The notes beneath the pieces were generated by a model, which was given only the letters and a program-made list of their open reading frames with translations, was not told where the DNA came from and did no database searches. The position numbers were made by a program, and so were the translations under genes. A stretch of DNA of 64,000 nt, taken from positions 1 to 64,000 of the forward strand of contig JAFLBO010000011.1 of assembly GCA_017303475.1 (NCBI GenBank). The letters are read 5' to 3'. The DNA comes from Chitinophagales bacterium (GTDB taxonomy: Bacteria; Bacteroidota; Bacteroidia; Chitinophagales; Saprospiraceae). Below, in pieces: positions 6,779 to 14,932 of this stretch. Position 1 is the first letter of the stretch, and each line of letters starts with the position of its first letter.

Positions 6779-9163
6779 ATGATTTTTGAGCCGAAAGATG
6801 TATTCCGCAAACTGGAGTTTGATAAAGTTCTGGATTTGCTGGAAAAAGAAGCCCTGACGCCTATGGCCGCAGAACAACTGCGTGCCCTGACGCCGTCAAC
6901 AGATTTCAACTGGATTGACAAGAGCCTGCGGGAAACCCGTGAGTACAAACTGATCCTGGAAAAAAACGACCGCTTTCCGCTGGAGCGCTTCCCCGATATT
7001 CTGCCCGACCTCAAAATGTTGGAGGTAGATGGATTTACCCTGCAGGCCGAAGCATTTCAGGGTATACTGCGGGTACTTATCCTCATGCGCGATGTGTTCC
7101 GGTTTTTCGCCGGAGGCGCAAAAAAGGAGATCTACCCTAAATTGTATGATGTCATTCGGGAACTCTCCAACGACGAGCAGCTGATGAAATCCATCACGGC
7201 TGTTTTTGATGAAAAAGGAGAAATACGCCCAGATGCTTCCCCTGATTTACTGCGCATAAGACGGGAAATGCAGCAAAAAATACGGGAATTAGACGGACGT
7301 TTCCGACAGATCATCCAGGAATGCCGTTCCAAAGGCTGGCTCTCCGACTCCCCCGAATCTTTCCGAAACGGCCGCCGGGTGCTAAGCGTTCCATCGGAGC
7401 ACAAACGCAAAATTCGCGGTATCATACACGACGAATCAGATACCGGCCGGACCGCTTTTATCGAGCCTGAGGCCGTGATCGAGATCAACAACGACATCTT
7501 CGATCTGGAGCATGAAGAGCGTAGGGAAATCTTCCGCATTTTGCGCGACTTGAGTACCACATTCCGTCCATATGGCAACCTGTTGCGCAGTTATGCCCAT
7601 GTTTTGGTGCGTTTTGATGAAATACGGGCCAAAGCATCGCTGGCCAATGCATTGCGCGCAGGCATGCCCATTTTGAAAGAAAAGCCTGTTTTCTATATCA
7701 GAAAAGGCTACCACCCGCTGCTTTATTTCAAAAATAAACAAACGGGCAAAAAAACCGTCCCGTTTGAACTCCGCCTGAATGCAGAAAACCACATTCTCAT
7801 CCTTTCCGGCCCCAATGCCGGGGGCAAATCGGTGGCTATGAAATCGGTAGGGTTGCTGCAGTTGATGGTGCAAAGCGGTTTGCTCGTTCCGGTGCATGAA
7901 CTCAGCGAATTTGGCATTTTCAAGCAGGTTTTTGCCGATATTGGCGACCAACAGAGTCTGGACGACGATCTGTCGACTTATTCCTCCCGACTGCAAAATG
8001 CGCGGGTATTCCTGCAAAAAGCCAATCCGGAAACCCTGGTACTCATTGACGAGATGGGCAGCGGTACCGACCCTAAGCCTGGTGGCGCCATTGCAGAAGC
8101 TATTTTACGACAATTGCATCGCAGGGGTGTGTATGCGGTGATTACCACCCACTACTCCAACTTAAAGGTGTACGCTTTCAGAAATCCCGGCATTTTGAAC
8201 GGGAACATGCATTTCGACAAGGATACCCTTTCACCAACATATGAGTTGAAAGTAGGTAGGCCAGGCAGCAGTTACGCCTTTGAAATTGCCGAAAAAAGCG
8301 GCCTCCCACGCGACCTCATCGGGTATGCGCGCAATCGAACAGGATCTGAAACGGCCGTAGACGATATTCTTATTGAATTGCAGCGCGAAAAACAGGAACT
8401 GGAGGAAAAACTTAGTTCAGTACAGGAAAAAGAACAATCGCTGGAGCGTTTGATCAAAACCTACGATGCCATGCACCAGGATCTGGATGTGAAGCGCAAG
8501 CGCCTCAAACTGGATCAAAAAGAGCATGAGTTGCGGATGAGCGCCAATACAAACAGAGAGGTTGAAAAACTCATCAAAGAGCTCAAAGGCGAGCGCAACC
8601 TGGAAAAAGCCCAGGAAGTAGCGGCCAAACTCCGGCAAGACCGGCAGGAAAAAGCCCGGCAGGTAGACGAGGTAAACGAAGAGGTGGTGAAACTGGAGCA
8701 AAAAACGGCTACCGTTACCCGGCCGCTATCGGTAGGCGATTTCGTACGCCTGCGTGCAGGAGGCGCTACGGGTCAGATAGAAGAAATTAAAGGACAAAAA
8801 GCTACCCTGCTCATGGGTGGACTACGTATTACGGCTGCCTTGCGCGATCTCCTGCCTGCAGCCGAACCCATTGTTCAGCCTTCCGCCATCAGCTCTTCAG
8901 ATGTACAACGGGTAGCCGATTTCGATGCCAAAGTAGATATCCGCGGCATGGCTAAGGATGAAGCTCTGCAAGTACTGGAGCGTTTTGTAGACAACGCCCT
9001 GCTCACCAGTGCGCATACTATACAAATATTACATGGTAAAGGCACGGGCGTACTGCGCAATGTGGTGAAACAAAAACTACGGGAATACGGCGGCAACATT
9101 GCCCGGGCTTATCACCCTGAAGATGGCGGCGGAGATGGTGTGACGGTGGTGGAGTTGGCTTGA
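6779..9163 (+). CDS. mutS2: Endonuclease MutS2
   Basis: The 794-residue product is the usual length for MutS2. MutS core and clamp domains occupy residues ~1-310, the ABC-type ATPase with Walker A GPNAGGKS starts at residue 344 with Walker B LVLIDEMGSGTDP after it, a charged coiled coil spans ~515-640, a KOW-like segment lies near 650-690, and a C-terminal Smr nuclease domain starts near 719 (VDIRGM…HGKGTGVLR…GDGVTVVEL). Known roles are suppression of recombination and, in Firmicutes, rescue of collided ribosomes. It stands alone between repeat-rich spacers. Confidence 0.95.
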   Translation: MIFEPKDVFRKLEFDKVLDLLEKEALTPMAAEQLRALTPSTDFNWIDKSLRETREYKLILEKNDRFPLERFPDILPDLKMLEVDGFTLQAEAFQGILRVLILMRDVFRFFAGGAKKEIYPKLYDVIRELSNDEQLMKSITAVFDEKGEIRPDASPDLLRIRREMQQKIRELDGRFRQIIQECRSKGWLSDSPESFRNGRRVLSVPSEHKRKIRGIIHDESDTGRTAFIEPEAVIEINNDIFDLEHEERREIFRILRDLSTTFRPYGNLLRSYAHVLVRFDEIRAKASLANALRAGMPILKEKPVFYIRKGYHPLLYFKNKQTGKKTVPFELRLNAENHILILSGPNAGGKSVAMKSVGLLQLMVQSGLLVPVHELSEFGIFKQVFADIGDQQSLDDDLSTYSSRLQNARVFLQKANPETLVLIDEMGSGTDPKPGGAIAEAILRQLHRRGVYAVITTHYSNLKVYAFRNPGILNGNMHFDKDTLSPTYELKVGRPGSSYAFEIAEKSGLPRDLIGYARNRTGSETAVDDILIELQREKQELEEKLSSVQEKEQSLERLIKTYDAMHQDLDVKRKRLKLDQKEHELRMSANTNREVEKLIKELKGERNLEKAQEVAAKLRQDRQEKARQVDEVNEEVVKLEQKTATVTRPLSVGDFVRLRAGGATGQIEEIKGQKATLLMGGLRITAALRDLLPAAEPIVQPSAISSSDVQRVADFDAKVDIRGMAKDEALQVLERFVDNALLTSAHTIQILHGKGTGVLRNVVKQKLREYGGNIARAYHPEDGGGDGVTVVELA

Positions 9164-9169
9164 TGTACA

Positions 9170-9299
9170 CCGGAATGGTATTCCAGCCTACTGCAGCGAT
9201 ACTGTAGAACCCTTTAGATGGTGGGATCATTTCTATACAGGAAGGCAGCGGCTGAACCCATTGGTACGAGAATGGCAGCAAACCGGAATACTATTCCGG
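9170..9299. repeat. CCGGAAT-3-ATTCC palindromes, copies 4 and 5
   Basis: Copy 4 at 9170-9186 (one mismatch) begins 7 bp after the mutS2 stop. Copy 5 at 9283-9299 is perfect over 7-nt arms. They bracket a 96-bp stretch with no other feature. Confidence 0.7.
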
Positions 9300-9443
9300 C
9301 ATACAAGAAAAAAACTGGCACAAGATTTGGATAATAACTTTCATCGCCCCGTGCGATTGTTTTTATCCATCATCCGCCACTTTTTCCCCGACCGGCGGAA
9401 GCCTTTAGGCGAGCACTCCGGTCGAATCTTGTATATAATACTC

Positions 9444-9755
9444 ATGACTGCCGCACATTTTCAACACCAGCCATTAAACAGCCAAAACGCTGAAGGAAGC
9501 GTGGAGCTGTTGCAAAATTCTCCTAATCCATTCATCGAAATGACCAATCTTTGGTTCCGCCTGCCGGCAGCCGCAGATATTTTTCTCCGCATTTTCGATG
9601 CTAAAGGTTGCGAAGTCAGTGCCAAAAAAGGCGCTTTCCAGCCCGGAGAAAACCATATGATTCTCCACCGTTCAGATCTTCGTGAGCCAGGTTTTTATAC
9701 CTGCCGCCTCGAAACGCCATTCGGAACGGCTTCGAGAAAACTAATGATGTACTAA
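9444..9755 (+). CDS. Free-standing T9SS sorting-domain-like small protein
   Basis: From ATG 9444 the product is 103 residues. Nearly all of it matches the layout of a type A T9SS C-terminal sorting domain: SVELLQNSPNPF near residue 18, IFDAKGCEV mid-domain, and the final FYTCRLETPFGTASRKLMMY (Gly-x-Tyr strand then Lys-Leu-x-x). Such domains normally end large secreted proteins; here no signal peptide or cargo domain precedes it. The frame is open upstream to 9261 but that part looks non-coding. It may be the remnant of a larger gene or a free signal module. Confidence 0.55.
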   Translation: MTAAHFQHQPLNSQNAEGSVELLQNSPNPFIEMTNLWFRLPAAADIFLRIFDAKGCEVSAKKGAFQPGENHMILHRSDLREPGFYTCRLETPFGTASRKLMMY

Positions 9756-9786
9756 TCCGGATTTTTCCCGTTTTAACTATACAAAA

Positions 9787-9823
9787 AGAGCCACCCTATG
9801 CTTAAAGGGTAGCTCTTTTTTTG
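9787..9823. terminator. Bidirectional terminator between the CTD gene and ndk
   Basis: Eleven-bp stem (9787-9797 with 9806-9816, two mismatches) with an A tract before and a T tract after. It can serve both convergent genes. Confidence 0.85.
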
Positions 9824-9833
9824 TTTAGCAACC

Positions 9834-9863
9834 TAGCATAATGGTGTTGGCGCCATTATGCTA
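9834..9863. terminator. Hairpin just downstream of ndk
   Basis: Perfect 11-bp arms (TAGCATAATGG and its complement) with an 8-nt loop, 5 bp after the ndk stop on the minus strand. There is no T tract, so it may protect mRNA 3' ends rather than terminate. Confidence 0.65.
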
Positions 9864-9868
9864 AAACA

Positions 9869-10288
9869 TTAAAACATATCCACACCAGCGAAGTGGAACG
9901 CGCTTTCGATAGCTGCATTCTCATCGCTGTCGGAACCATGTACCGCATTTTCACCAACGCTGGTAGCGTATTTAGCGCGGATGGTGCCAGGAGCCGCATT
10001 GGCCGGGTTAGTAGCGCCAATGAGGTTGCGGAAATCTTCTACTGCATTGTCTTTTTCCAAAACAGCTGCCACGATGGCGCCGCTGCTCATGAATTCACAA
10101 AGTTCGCCGTAGAAAGGACGCTCGCGGTGAACAGCATAAAATTCACCAGCTTTTTCCATGCTGAGTTTTGTCAATTTCATGGCAACAATGCGGAATCCTG
10201 CCGCATTGATCATTTGAAGAATGTTGCCAATGTTGCCGGCGCGAACTGCGTCGGGCTTGATCATAGTAAATGTGCGATTGCCTGCCAT
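9869..10288 (-). CDS. ndk: Nucleoside diphosphate kinase
   Basis: The 139-residue product is the standard length when started at ATG 10288; the longer reading frame to 10330 adds an unrelated tail. It transfers phosphate between NTPs and NDPs through a phospho-histidine, here His117 in NAVHGSD. Other motifs are [11 protein letters not shown] near the start and RERPFY at 56-60. A phylum-type promoter (TACCTTTG with upstream TTTG) is present ~80 bp upstream. Confidence 0.97.
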   Translation of the reverse strand: MAGNRTFTMIKPDAVRAGNIGNILQMINAAGFRIVAMKLTKLSMEKAGEFYAVHRERPFYGELCEFMSSGAIVAAVLEKDNAVEDFRNLIGATNPANAAPGTIRAKYATSVGENAVHGSDSDENAAIESAFHFAGVDMF

Positions 10289-10365
10289 GATATCGAAGAG
10301 ATAAATGATGAACAAATAAAGCCTCCCCAAACAGCCCGGGCACTTGCCACCAGCGATTGGGGCCG

Positions 10366-10393
10366 CAAAGGTATTTCAAGATTATATTTCAAA
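10366..10393 (-). promoter_or_regulatory. Candidate ndk promoter
   Basis: On the minus strand TTTG (10393-10390), a 16-bp spacer, then TACCTTTG (10373-10366). This fits the Bacteroidota -33/-7 consensus with a slightly short spacer. Confidence 0.55.
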
Positions 10394-10539
10394 ACAGGTA
10401 TTAAAAAAGGTTTTTCAAAAAATAATCTGTGGCAAAAAGGTCGTTTCGCTTCGAAGCACGTACTTTTGCAGCCGTTTTAGGTCAACCAGGCGCTTGGGGA
10501 GCCTTTTACCACAACGCATTATTGCCTCTTGCCAACAAA

Positions 10540-11553
10540 ATGGAATTCTCTGCCGCGCTTCGACAGCTGATTCAGGTTCCGCAAAATGTAGCCATTTTCT
10601 CGCATCGCAACCCCGATGGCGATGCTATTGGCAGTTCGCTGGCTATGCGGCACTACCTGGAACAGCACGGTCACACCGTCCACGTACTCTTTCCTTCCGA
10701 ATACCCGGAAGAGTTTGAAGCACTACCAGGTGCAGCCGATGCCCTCATATGGGATTTGCAACCGGATGAATGCAAACAGGTGATCAACAAAAAAAACCTG
10801 TTCATTTTCCTCGATTTTAATGCCCTGGACCGGATTGATAAAATGGGCGAATACCTGCGCGAATTGCCAGCGCAGCGGATCATGATTGATCATCACCTTT
10901 ACCCCGACGATATTGCCGAACATATCTTCTCTGAACCGGAAGCCAGCAGCACCTGTGAACTGGTTTACAGGTTTATTGAAGGTTTGGGCGATCGTGACAA
11001 GATTAACCCCAACACAGTGGGCAAATGCCTGTACACAGGTTTGGTCACCGATACCGGCTCATTCCGGTATGCAACCAACCCAAAAGTATTCCGCATTGCC
11101 GCCGACCTGGTAGAGCGAGGCACAGATGATACCGGCGTACAGGACATGATTTTTAATTCCCAAAAAGAAAAAAACCTGCGTTTGCTGGGCCATTGCCTAT
11201 CCAACCGCATGGAGTTTTTGCCGGAATACAAAACAGCCCTTATCTGGTTGTCGCGCAAGGATTATGAACAATTCGACATACAGCGCGGCGACACGGAAGG
11301 AATTGTCAATTACCTGCTTACCATCCGGGATGTGAAAATTGCCGCTTTTATCCACAACCAACCAACCGTGGTAAAGCTCAGCCTTCGCTCCAAGGGGAAT
11401 ATTGACGTTCAGGAAATCTGTAAAAAACACTTCCGGGGCGGTGGACACAAAAACGCCTCAGGTGCTTATTCGCACGACAGTCTGAAGGCTACCATTGACA
11501 AATTCAAAAGCATTTTGCCCGAGTACAAAGACAAAATCTGGGCAAATGCCTGA
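10540..11553 (+). CDS. nrnA: DHH-family nanoRNase / pAp phosphatase
   Basis: From ATG 10540 the product is 337 residues; the GTG at 10429 would add 37 residues without family character. DHH phosphoesterase motifs are SHRNPDGDAIG (Asp26, Asp28), the LDFN segment near 91-94 and IDHH at 116-119; the DHHA1 domain ends with GGGHKNASGAY near residue 312. NrnA hydrolyses short oligoribonucleotides and 3'-phosphoadenosine-5'-phosphate in the cytosol. It is followed 65 bp on by a lipoprotein isomerase gene. Confidence 0.9.
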   Translation: MEFSAALRQLIQVPQNVAIFSHRNPDGDAIGSSLAMRHYLEQHGHTVHVLFPSEYPEEFEALPGAADALIWDLQPDECKQVINKKNLFIFLDFNALDRIDKMGEYLRELPAQRIMIDHHLYPDDIAEHIFSEPEASSTCELVYRFIEGLGDRDKINPNTVGKCLYTGLVTDTGSFRYATNPKVFRIAADLVERGTDDTGVQDMIFNSQKEKNLRLLGHCLSNRMEFLPEYKTALIWLSRKDYEQFDIQRGDTEGIVNYLLTIRDVKIAAFIHNQPTVVKLSLRSKGNIDVQEICKKHFRGGGHKNASGAYSHDSLKATIDKFKSILPEYKDKIWANA

Positions 11554-11618
11554 TAAAAATAAAGACTTCAAAAACCTCTCACTCACACAGCATCTATCAT
11601 TCACTTAATTCGAAAAGA

Positions 11619-12497
11619 ATGCGCAACCTATTGATTTTGTTTGTTTTGGCAGCTTTTGCTGTTGCTCAAACCGCCTGTGATAAAGGCAAAGCCGTAACCA
11701 CTCCGGGCGGCAACCTCGTGACCAACCACACCAACCTCGAAGGCGCTAAAGTAACCTACGGTAACACAGTGCTTATCAATGTAAATACCTGGGTAAACGA
11801 CTCTCTGGTGGCAAGCACCATGCGCGATGCAGGCGGTCCACGCGAAATCGCATTGCCAGATTCCAGCATGATGAAAGGTAAAGTTCCTGCTGTATTCGAA
11901 GCGCTCCTGCTGATGACCAAAGGCGACAGCGCCACCGTAATTCAGCCGCTGGACTCCCTGATGAAAAAAGGTATTCCAAAATCATTCGGTGAGGTGAAAG
12001 AAATCCGTTACGAAGTAAAACTCGTAGACATCGTAACGCCTGAAATGCTGCAAAAGCGCCAACAGGAAGAAATGGTGAAAGCTGAAGCAGCTAAAGCACA
12101 GGGTATGGTTATCGCTGAAACCGTAAAAACCATGCTGGCTGAGTACAAATCAAAAAAACTGGCTAACCTGAAAAAATCCGATTCCGGTCTGGAATACGTG
12201 ATCATCGAACAAGGTTCAGGCGCTCCAATCAAAGACGGCGACAGCGTTCCAACCAACTACTATGGCGTGCGCAAGAGCGACGGCAAAATGTTCGACAACT
12301 CTTACGACCGTGGCGGCCCGGCTCCATTCAACGTTGGCGCCCTGATTCCTGGCTTCAACGAAGGCATGAAATTGCTCAACCGCGGCGGCAAAGCTATGTT
12401 GTTCATTCCTAGCGCATTGGGCTACGGTGAACAAGGCGCCGGCGCCGACATTCCACCGAATGCAGACCTGGTGTTCTTCATTGAAATGGGACAATAA
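11619..12497 (+). CDS. FKBP-type peptidyl-prolyl isomerase lipoprotein
   Basis: The 292-residue product has an N-terminal signal with a lipobox-like end (Cys20 in VAQTAC), predicting a membrane-anchored lipoprotein. The middle (residues ~150-185) is a Lys/Ala/Glu-rich helix. The C-terminal ~100 residues are an FKBP domain (SGLEYVIIEQGSGAPIKDGD, GKMFDNSYDRG, LIPGFNEGMKLLNRGGKAMLFIPSALGYG). It likely assists folding of exported proteins in the periplasm. It is followed by a paralogue with the same architecture. Confidence 0.88.
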   Translation: MRNLLILFVLAAFAVAQTACDKGKAVTTPGGNLVTNHTNLEGAKVTYGNTVLINVNTWVNDSLVASTMRDAGGPREIALPDSSMMKGKVPAVFEALLLMTKGDSATVIQPLDSLMKKGIPKSFGEVKEIRYEVKLVDIVTPEMLQKRQQEEMVKAEAAKAQGMVIAETVKTMLAEYKSKKLANLKKSDSGLEYVIIEQGSGAPIKDGDSVPTNYYGVRKSDGKMFDNSYDRGGPAPFNVGALIPGFNEGMKLLNRGGKAMLFIPSALGYGEQGAGADIPPNADLVFFIEMGQ

Positions 12498-12523
12498 CTT
12501 CGGTTTTTCTCGTTAACCTTACA

Positions 12524-12586
12524 TATGGGGTTGACGGTGTTCAAGGCTTGTTTACTAATCAGGCCCCGGACGCCTTCAACCCCATA
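12524..12586. terminator. Hairpin between the two FKBP genes
   Basis: Perfect 11-bp arms (TATGGGGTTGA at 12524-12534 and its complement at 12576-12586). A second partial pairing lies inside. No strong T tract follows, so it may be a partial terminator or processing site between the genes. Confidence 0.5.
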
Positions 12587-12619
12587 GTATTAATTCACAC
12601 CTAGATTTTTTGTGTTAAA

Positions 12620-13474
12620 ATGTTGAAATACAAGCTTTTCACTGCATTTCTGTTCACGCTCGGCGTTCTGAGCCTGCAGGCACAATCAATTTCGGAGCAT
12701 GGATACCGCTACACTATACACACCCAAAAAGGCGGACAAAAACCAGTGCCTGGCGAAGCTATGCTGGCTAACGTAGACATCTATGTGGGCAATACCTTGC
12801 TCAGCACTTCCAAAAAAAATCCCATGGGCGTTTATCGCTACGATATCGCTAAACCGGAAGACAAACCCTCTCACTACCCTCCCCTGCACGACGCCGCACT
12901 CCTGTTGGGTAAAGGCGACAGCATGACCATTTTTCAAACTATTGACGACAACATGCGAACCTACCTGCCGCCTAATGAAAAACAGGCCAAGGAACTGAGG
13001 TTCGAAATTGTATTGCTGGAAATAGTTACGCTGGAGCAAAAAGCCGCCGCCGCCAAACAATTGGAAGCCGCCGTTCAGGTTATTGGCGACAGGGTAAAAG
13101 CCAAAGTAAAAGCCTACAGTGCAGGTTTGCTGAACAACGAAATCACCACCTATCCATCAGGATTAAAAATCATGGTGGAAGACCTCGGCAAAGGCGCGCA
13201 AATTCAGGAAGGAGAAGTCATTCAGGTGCATTACTACGGCTGCCTGAGAGACGGATATTCTTTCGATAACTCATACAGCCGTCGCCAGCCCCTGCAATTC
13301 CCTGCCGGCGTGGGCCAGATGATCAAAGGCTTCGATGAGGCTGTTTTGTACCTGGCTCATGGCGCGAAAGCTTATTTCTTTATCCCTTCACAACTGGGCT
13401 ACGGAGATCAGGAAGCAGCCAATGGAACCATTCCGGCCAATTCGGAGTTGATTTTTTATGTGGAGGTGTTTTAG
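12620..13474 (+). CDS. Secreted FKBP-type peptidyl-prolyl isomerase
   Basis: The 284-residue product has a cleavable signal peptide (residues 1-22, ending LQAQ). Two FKBP-like regions are seen: a divergent N-terminal one (residues ~30-140, with an ALLLGKGDSMTIFQ segment) and a canonical C-terminal one (SGLKIMVEDLGKGAQIQEGE, YSFDNSYSR, MIKGFDEAVLYLAHGAKAYFFIPSQLGYGD). The preceding lipoprotein shares this plan, so the two look like tandem duplicates. The role is probably periplasmic protein folding. Confidence 0.88.
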   Translation: MLKYKLFTAFLFTLGVLSLQAQSISEHGYRYTIHTQKGGQKPVPGEAMLANVDIYVGNTLLSTSKKNPMGVYRYDIAKPEDKPSHYPPLHDAALLLGKGDSMTIFQTIDDNMRTYLPPNEKQAKELRFEIVLLEIVTLEQKAAAAKQLEAAVQVIGDRVKAKVKAYSAGLLNNEITTYPSGLKIMVEDLGKGAQIQEGEVIQVHYYGCLRDGYSFDNSYSRRQPLQFPAGVGQMIKGFDEAVLYLAHGAKAYFFIPSQLGYGDQEAANGTIPANSELIFYVEVF

Positions 13475-13479
13475 TGTTT

Positions 13480-13617
13480 GAGTGTTTGAGTGTGGGAGTG
13501 TTTGAGTTGGCGTTCGGCTGGGTATTAGTTATTGACTAAATACCTTTTGTTAATTCCCTTAAGCTGCCCAGCCGCACGCCAACTCAAACACTCCCACACT
13601 CCCAAACTCAAACACTC
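13480..13617. repeat. Inverted repeat element with GAGTGTTT arrays, copy 1
   Basis: Arms 13480-13522 and 13567-13617 are near-complements, each a run of GAGTGTTT / AACACTC units ending in a core like GAGTTGGCGTTCGGCTGGG. The enclosed ~45 bp is AT-rich. The same element, core included, recurs at 25440-25590. It may act as a terminator after the FKBP gene. Confidence 0.8.
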
Positions 13618-13649
13618 TTTTTTCATTTTTCTAAAATTTTCCGTTTCCA

Positions 13650-14760
13650 ATGACGATCGAACAACTCAAGGAGTTGAAAGACAAACTGGCGGTCCTGAGG
13701 AGGTATCTTTGACGTGGATAACCGCGCCAGAGAAGTTGAAGACCTGACCAGCCAAACACTCGACCCTAATTTCTGGAATGACCCCAAACGCGCTGAAGGC
13801 ATTCAGCGCAAAATCGGCCTGAATAAAAAATGGCTCGACGACTTTGCCACCCTCGCCCGTGAGGTGGACGATCTGGAGGGTCTTTTTGAATTCCAAAAAG
13901 AAGGTATGGCCACCGAAGAAGAGGTGGATTCCCAATACAAACGCACCCTCGAAATTCTGGAAGATGCTGAGTTCCGCAGCACCCTCAACCAAAAAGAGGA
14001 TGAAATGAATGCCGTACTCACCATCAACGCAGGCGCAGGCGGCACAGAAGCCTGCGACTGGTCGTCGATGATCCTGCGCATGTACCGCATGTGGGCAGAA
14101 CGCAATGGCTTCAAAGTCATCGATATTTTTGAACAGGAAGGCGATACTGCAGGCATAAAATCTGCCAGCATTGAAATACGCGGCGATTATGCTTATGGCT
14201 GGCTGAAAGGCGAAAACGGCGTACACCGACTGGTGCGCATCAGTCCGTTCAATGCCCAAGGCAAACGCCAAACATCCTTCTCCTCTGTATTCGTTTACCC
14301 GCTTATCGAAGACGACAGCATTGAAGTGCACGTGAGCCCCGATGATCTGCGTTGGGACGTATTCCGGGCTTCCGGCGCGGGCGGTCAGCACGTTAACCGT
14401 ACGGAATCTGCCGTGCGCGTAACGCACATCCCCACGGGTATCGTGGCCGAATGTCAGCAGGACCGCAGTCAGCACCGCAACCGCGAAATTGCCATGAACT
14501 TGCTGAAAAGTCGCCTCTATGAGCTGGAAATGCGCAAGCGGCAGGCGGAAAAAGACAAGATTGAAGCTGGTAAAAGCAAAATTGAATGGGGTAGCCAGAT
14601 TCGTTCCTACGTACTGGACGACCGCTGGGTAAAAGACCTGCGCTCCGGCTACAAAGTGCACAACCCTGACAATGTGCTGAATGGCGACCTTCAGGAATTC
14701 CTCAAAGCCTACCTGATGTGGGAGAGAAATCCGACAGGGGTGGTGGAAGATGAGGATTGA
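13650..14760 (+). CDS. prfB: Peptide chain release factor 2 with programmed +1 frameshift
   Basis: Translation starts at ATG 13650 and meets an in-frame TGA at 13710-13712 after 20 codons. The site is AGGAGG, a 3-nt gap, then CTT TGA C, the classical RF2 autoregulatory slip: a Shine-Dalgarno-like stretch just upstream pushes the ribosome +1 so that CTT is followed by GAC. The product is ~369 residues (13650-13709 joined to 13711-14760). The decoding tripeptide SPF, specific for UGA/UAA reading, is near residue 198 and the catalytic GGQ near 244. RF2 shortage lets the slip win, so the gene senses its own product. Confidence 0.95.
13698..13713 (+). promoter_or_regulatory. RF2 programmed frameshift site
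   Basis: The internal Shine-Dalgarno AGGAGG (13698-13703) lies 3 nt before CTTTGAC (13707-13713). Spacing and slip codon match the conserved RF2 site. Confidence 0.93.
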
Positions 14761-14768
14761 TGGGGTTT

Positions 14769-14911
14769 ACCGCGGAGGCGCAGAGGCGCAGAGAGGCGTT
14801 CCTCTGCGCTTCCGCGTCTCCGCGGTACAAAAACTCTCCTCTGCGCCTCAGCACCTCTGCGGTAAAAAAACGCTCCTCTCTGCGCCTCCGCGCCTCTGCG
14901 GTAAAAAATAA
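14769..14911. repeat. GC-rich CTGCGCCTCTGCGGT repeat block
   Basis: An inverted repeat (14769-14823, arms ACCGCGGAGGCGCAGAGG-like) is followed by two direct copies of CTCTGCGCCTC…CTCTGCGGTA. It fills the space after prfB. Short open frames across it are repeat translations, not genes. Confidence 0.7.
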
Positions 14912-14932
14912 TACAGCGACTTATACCCCCAT

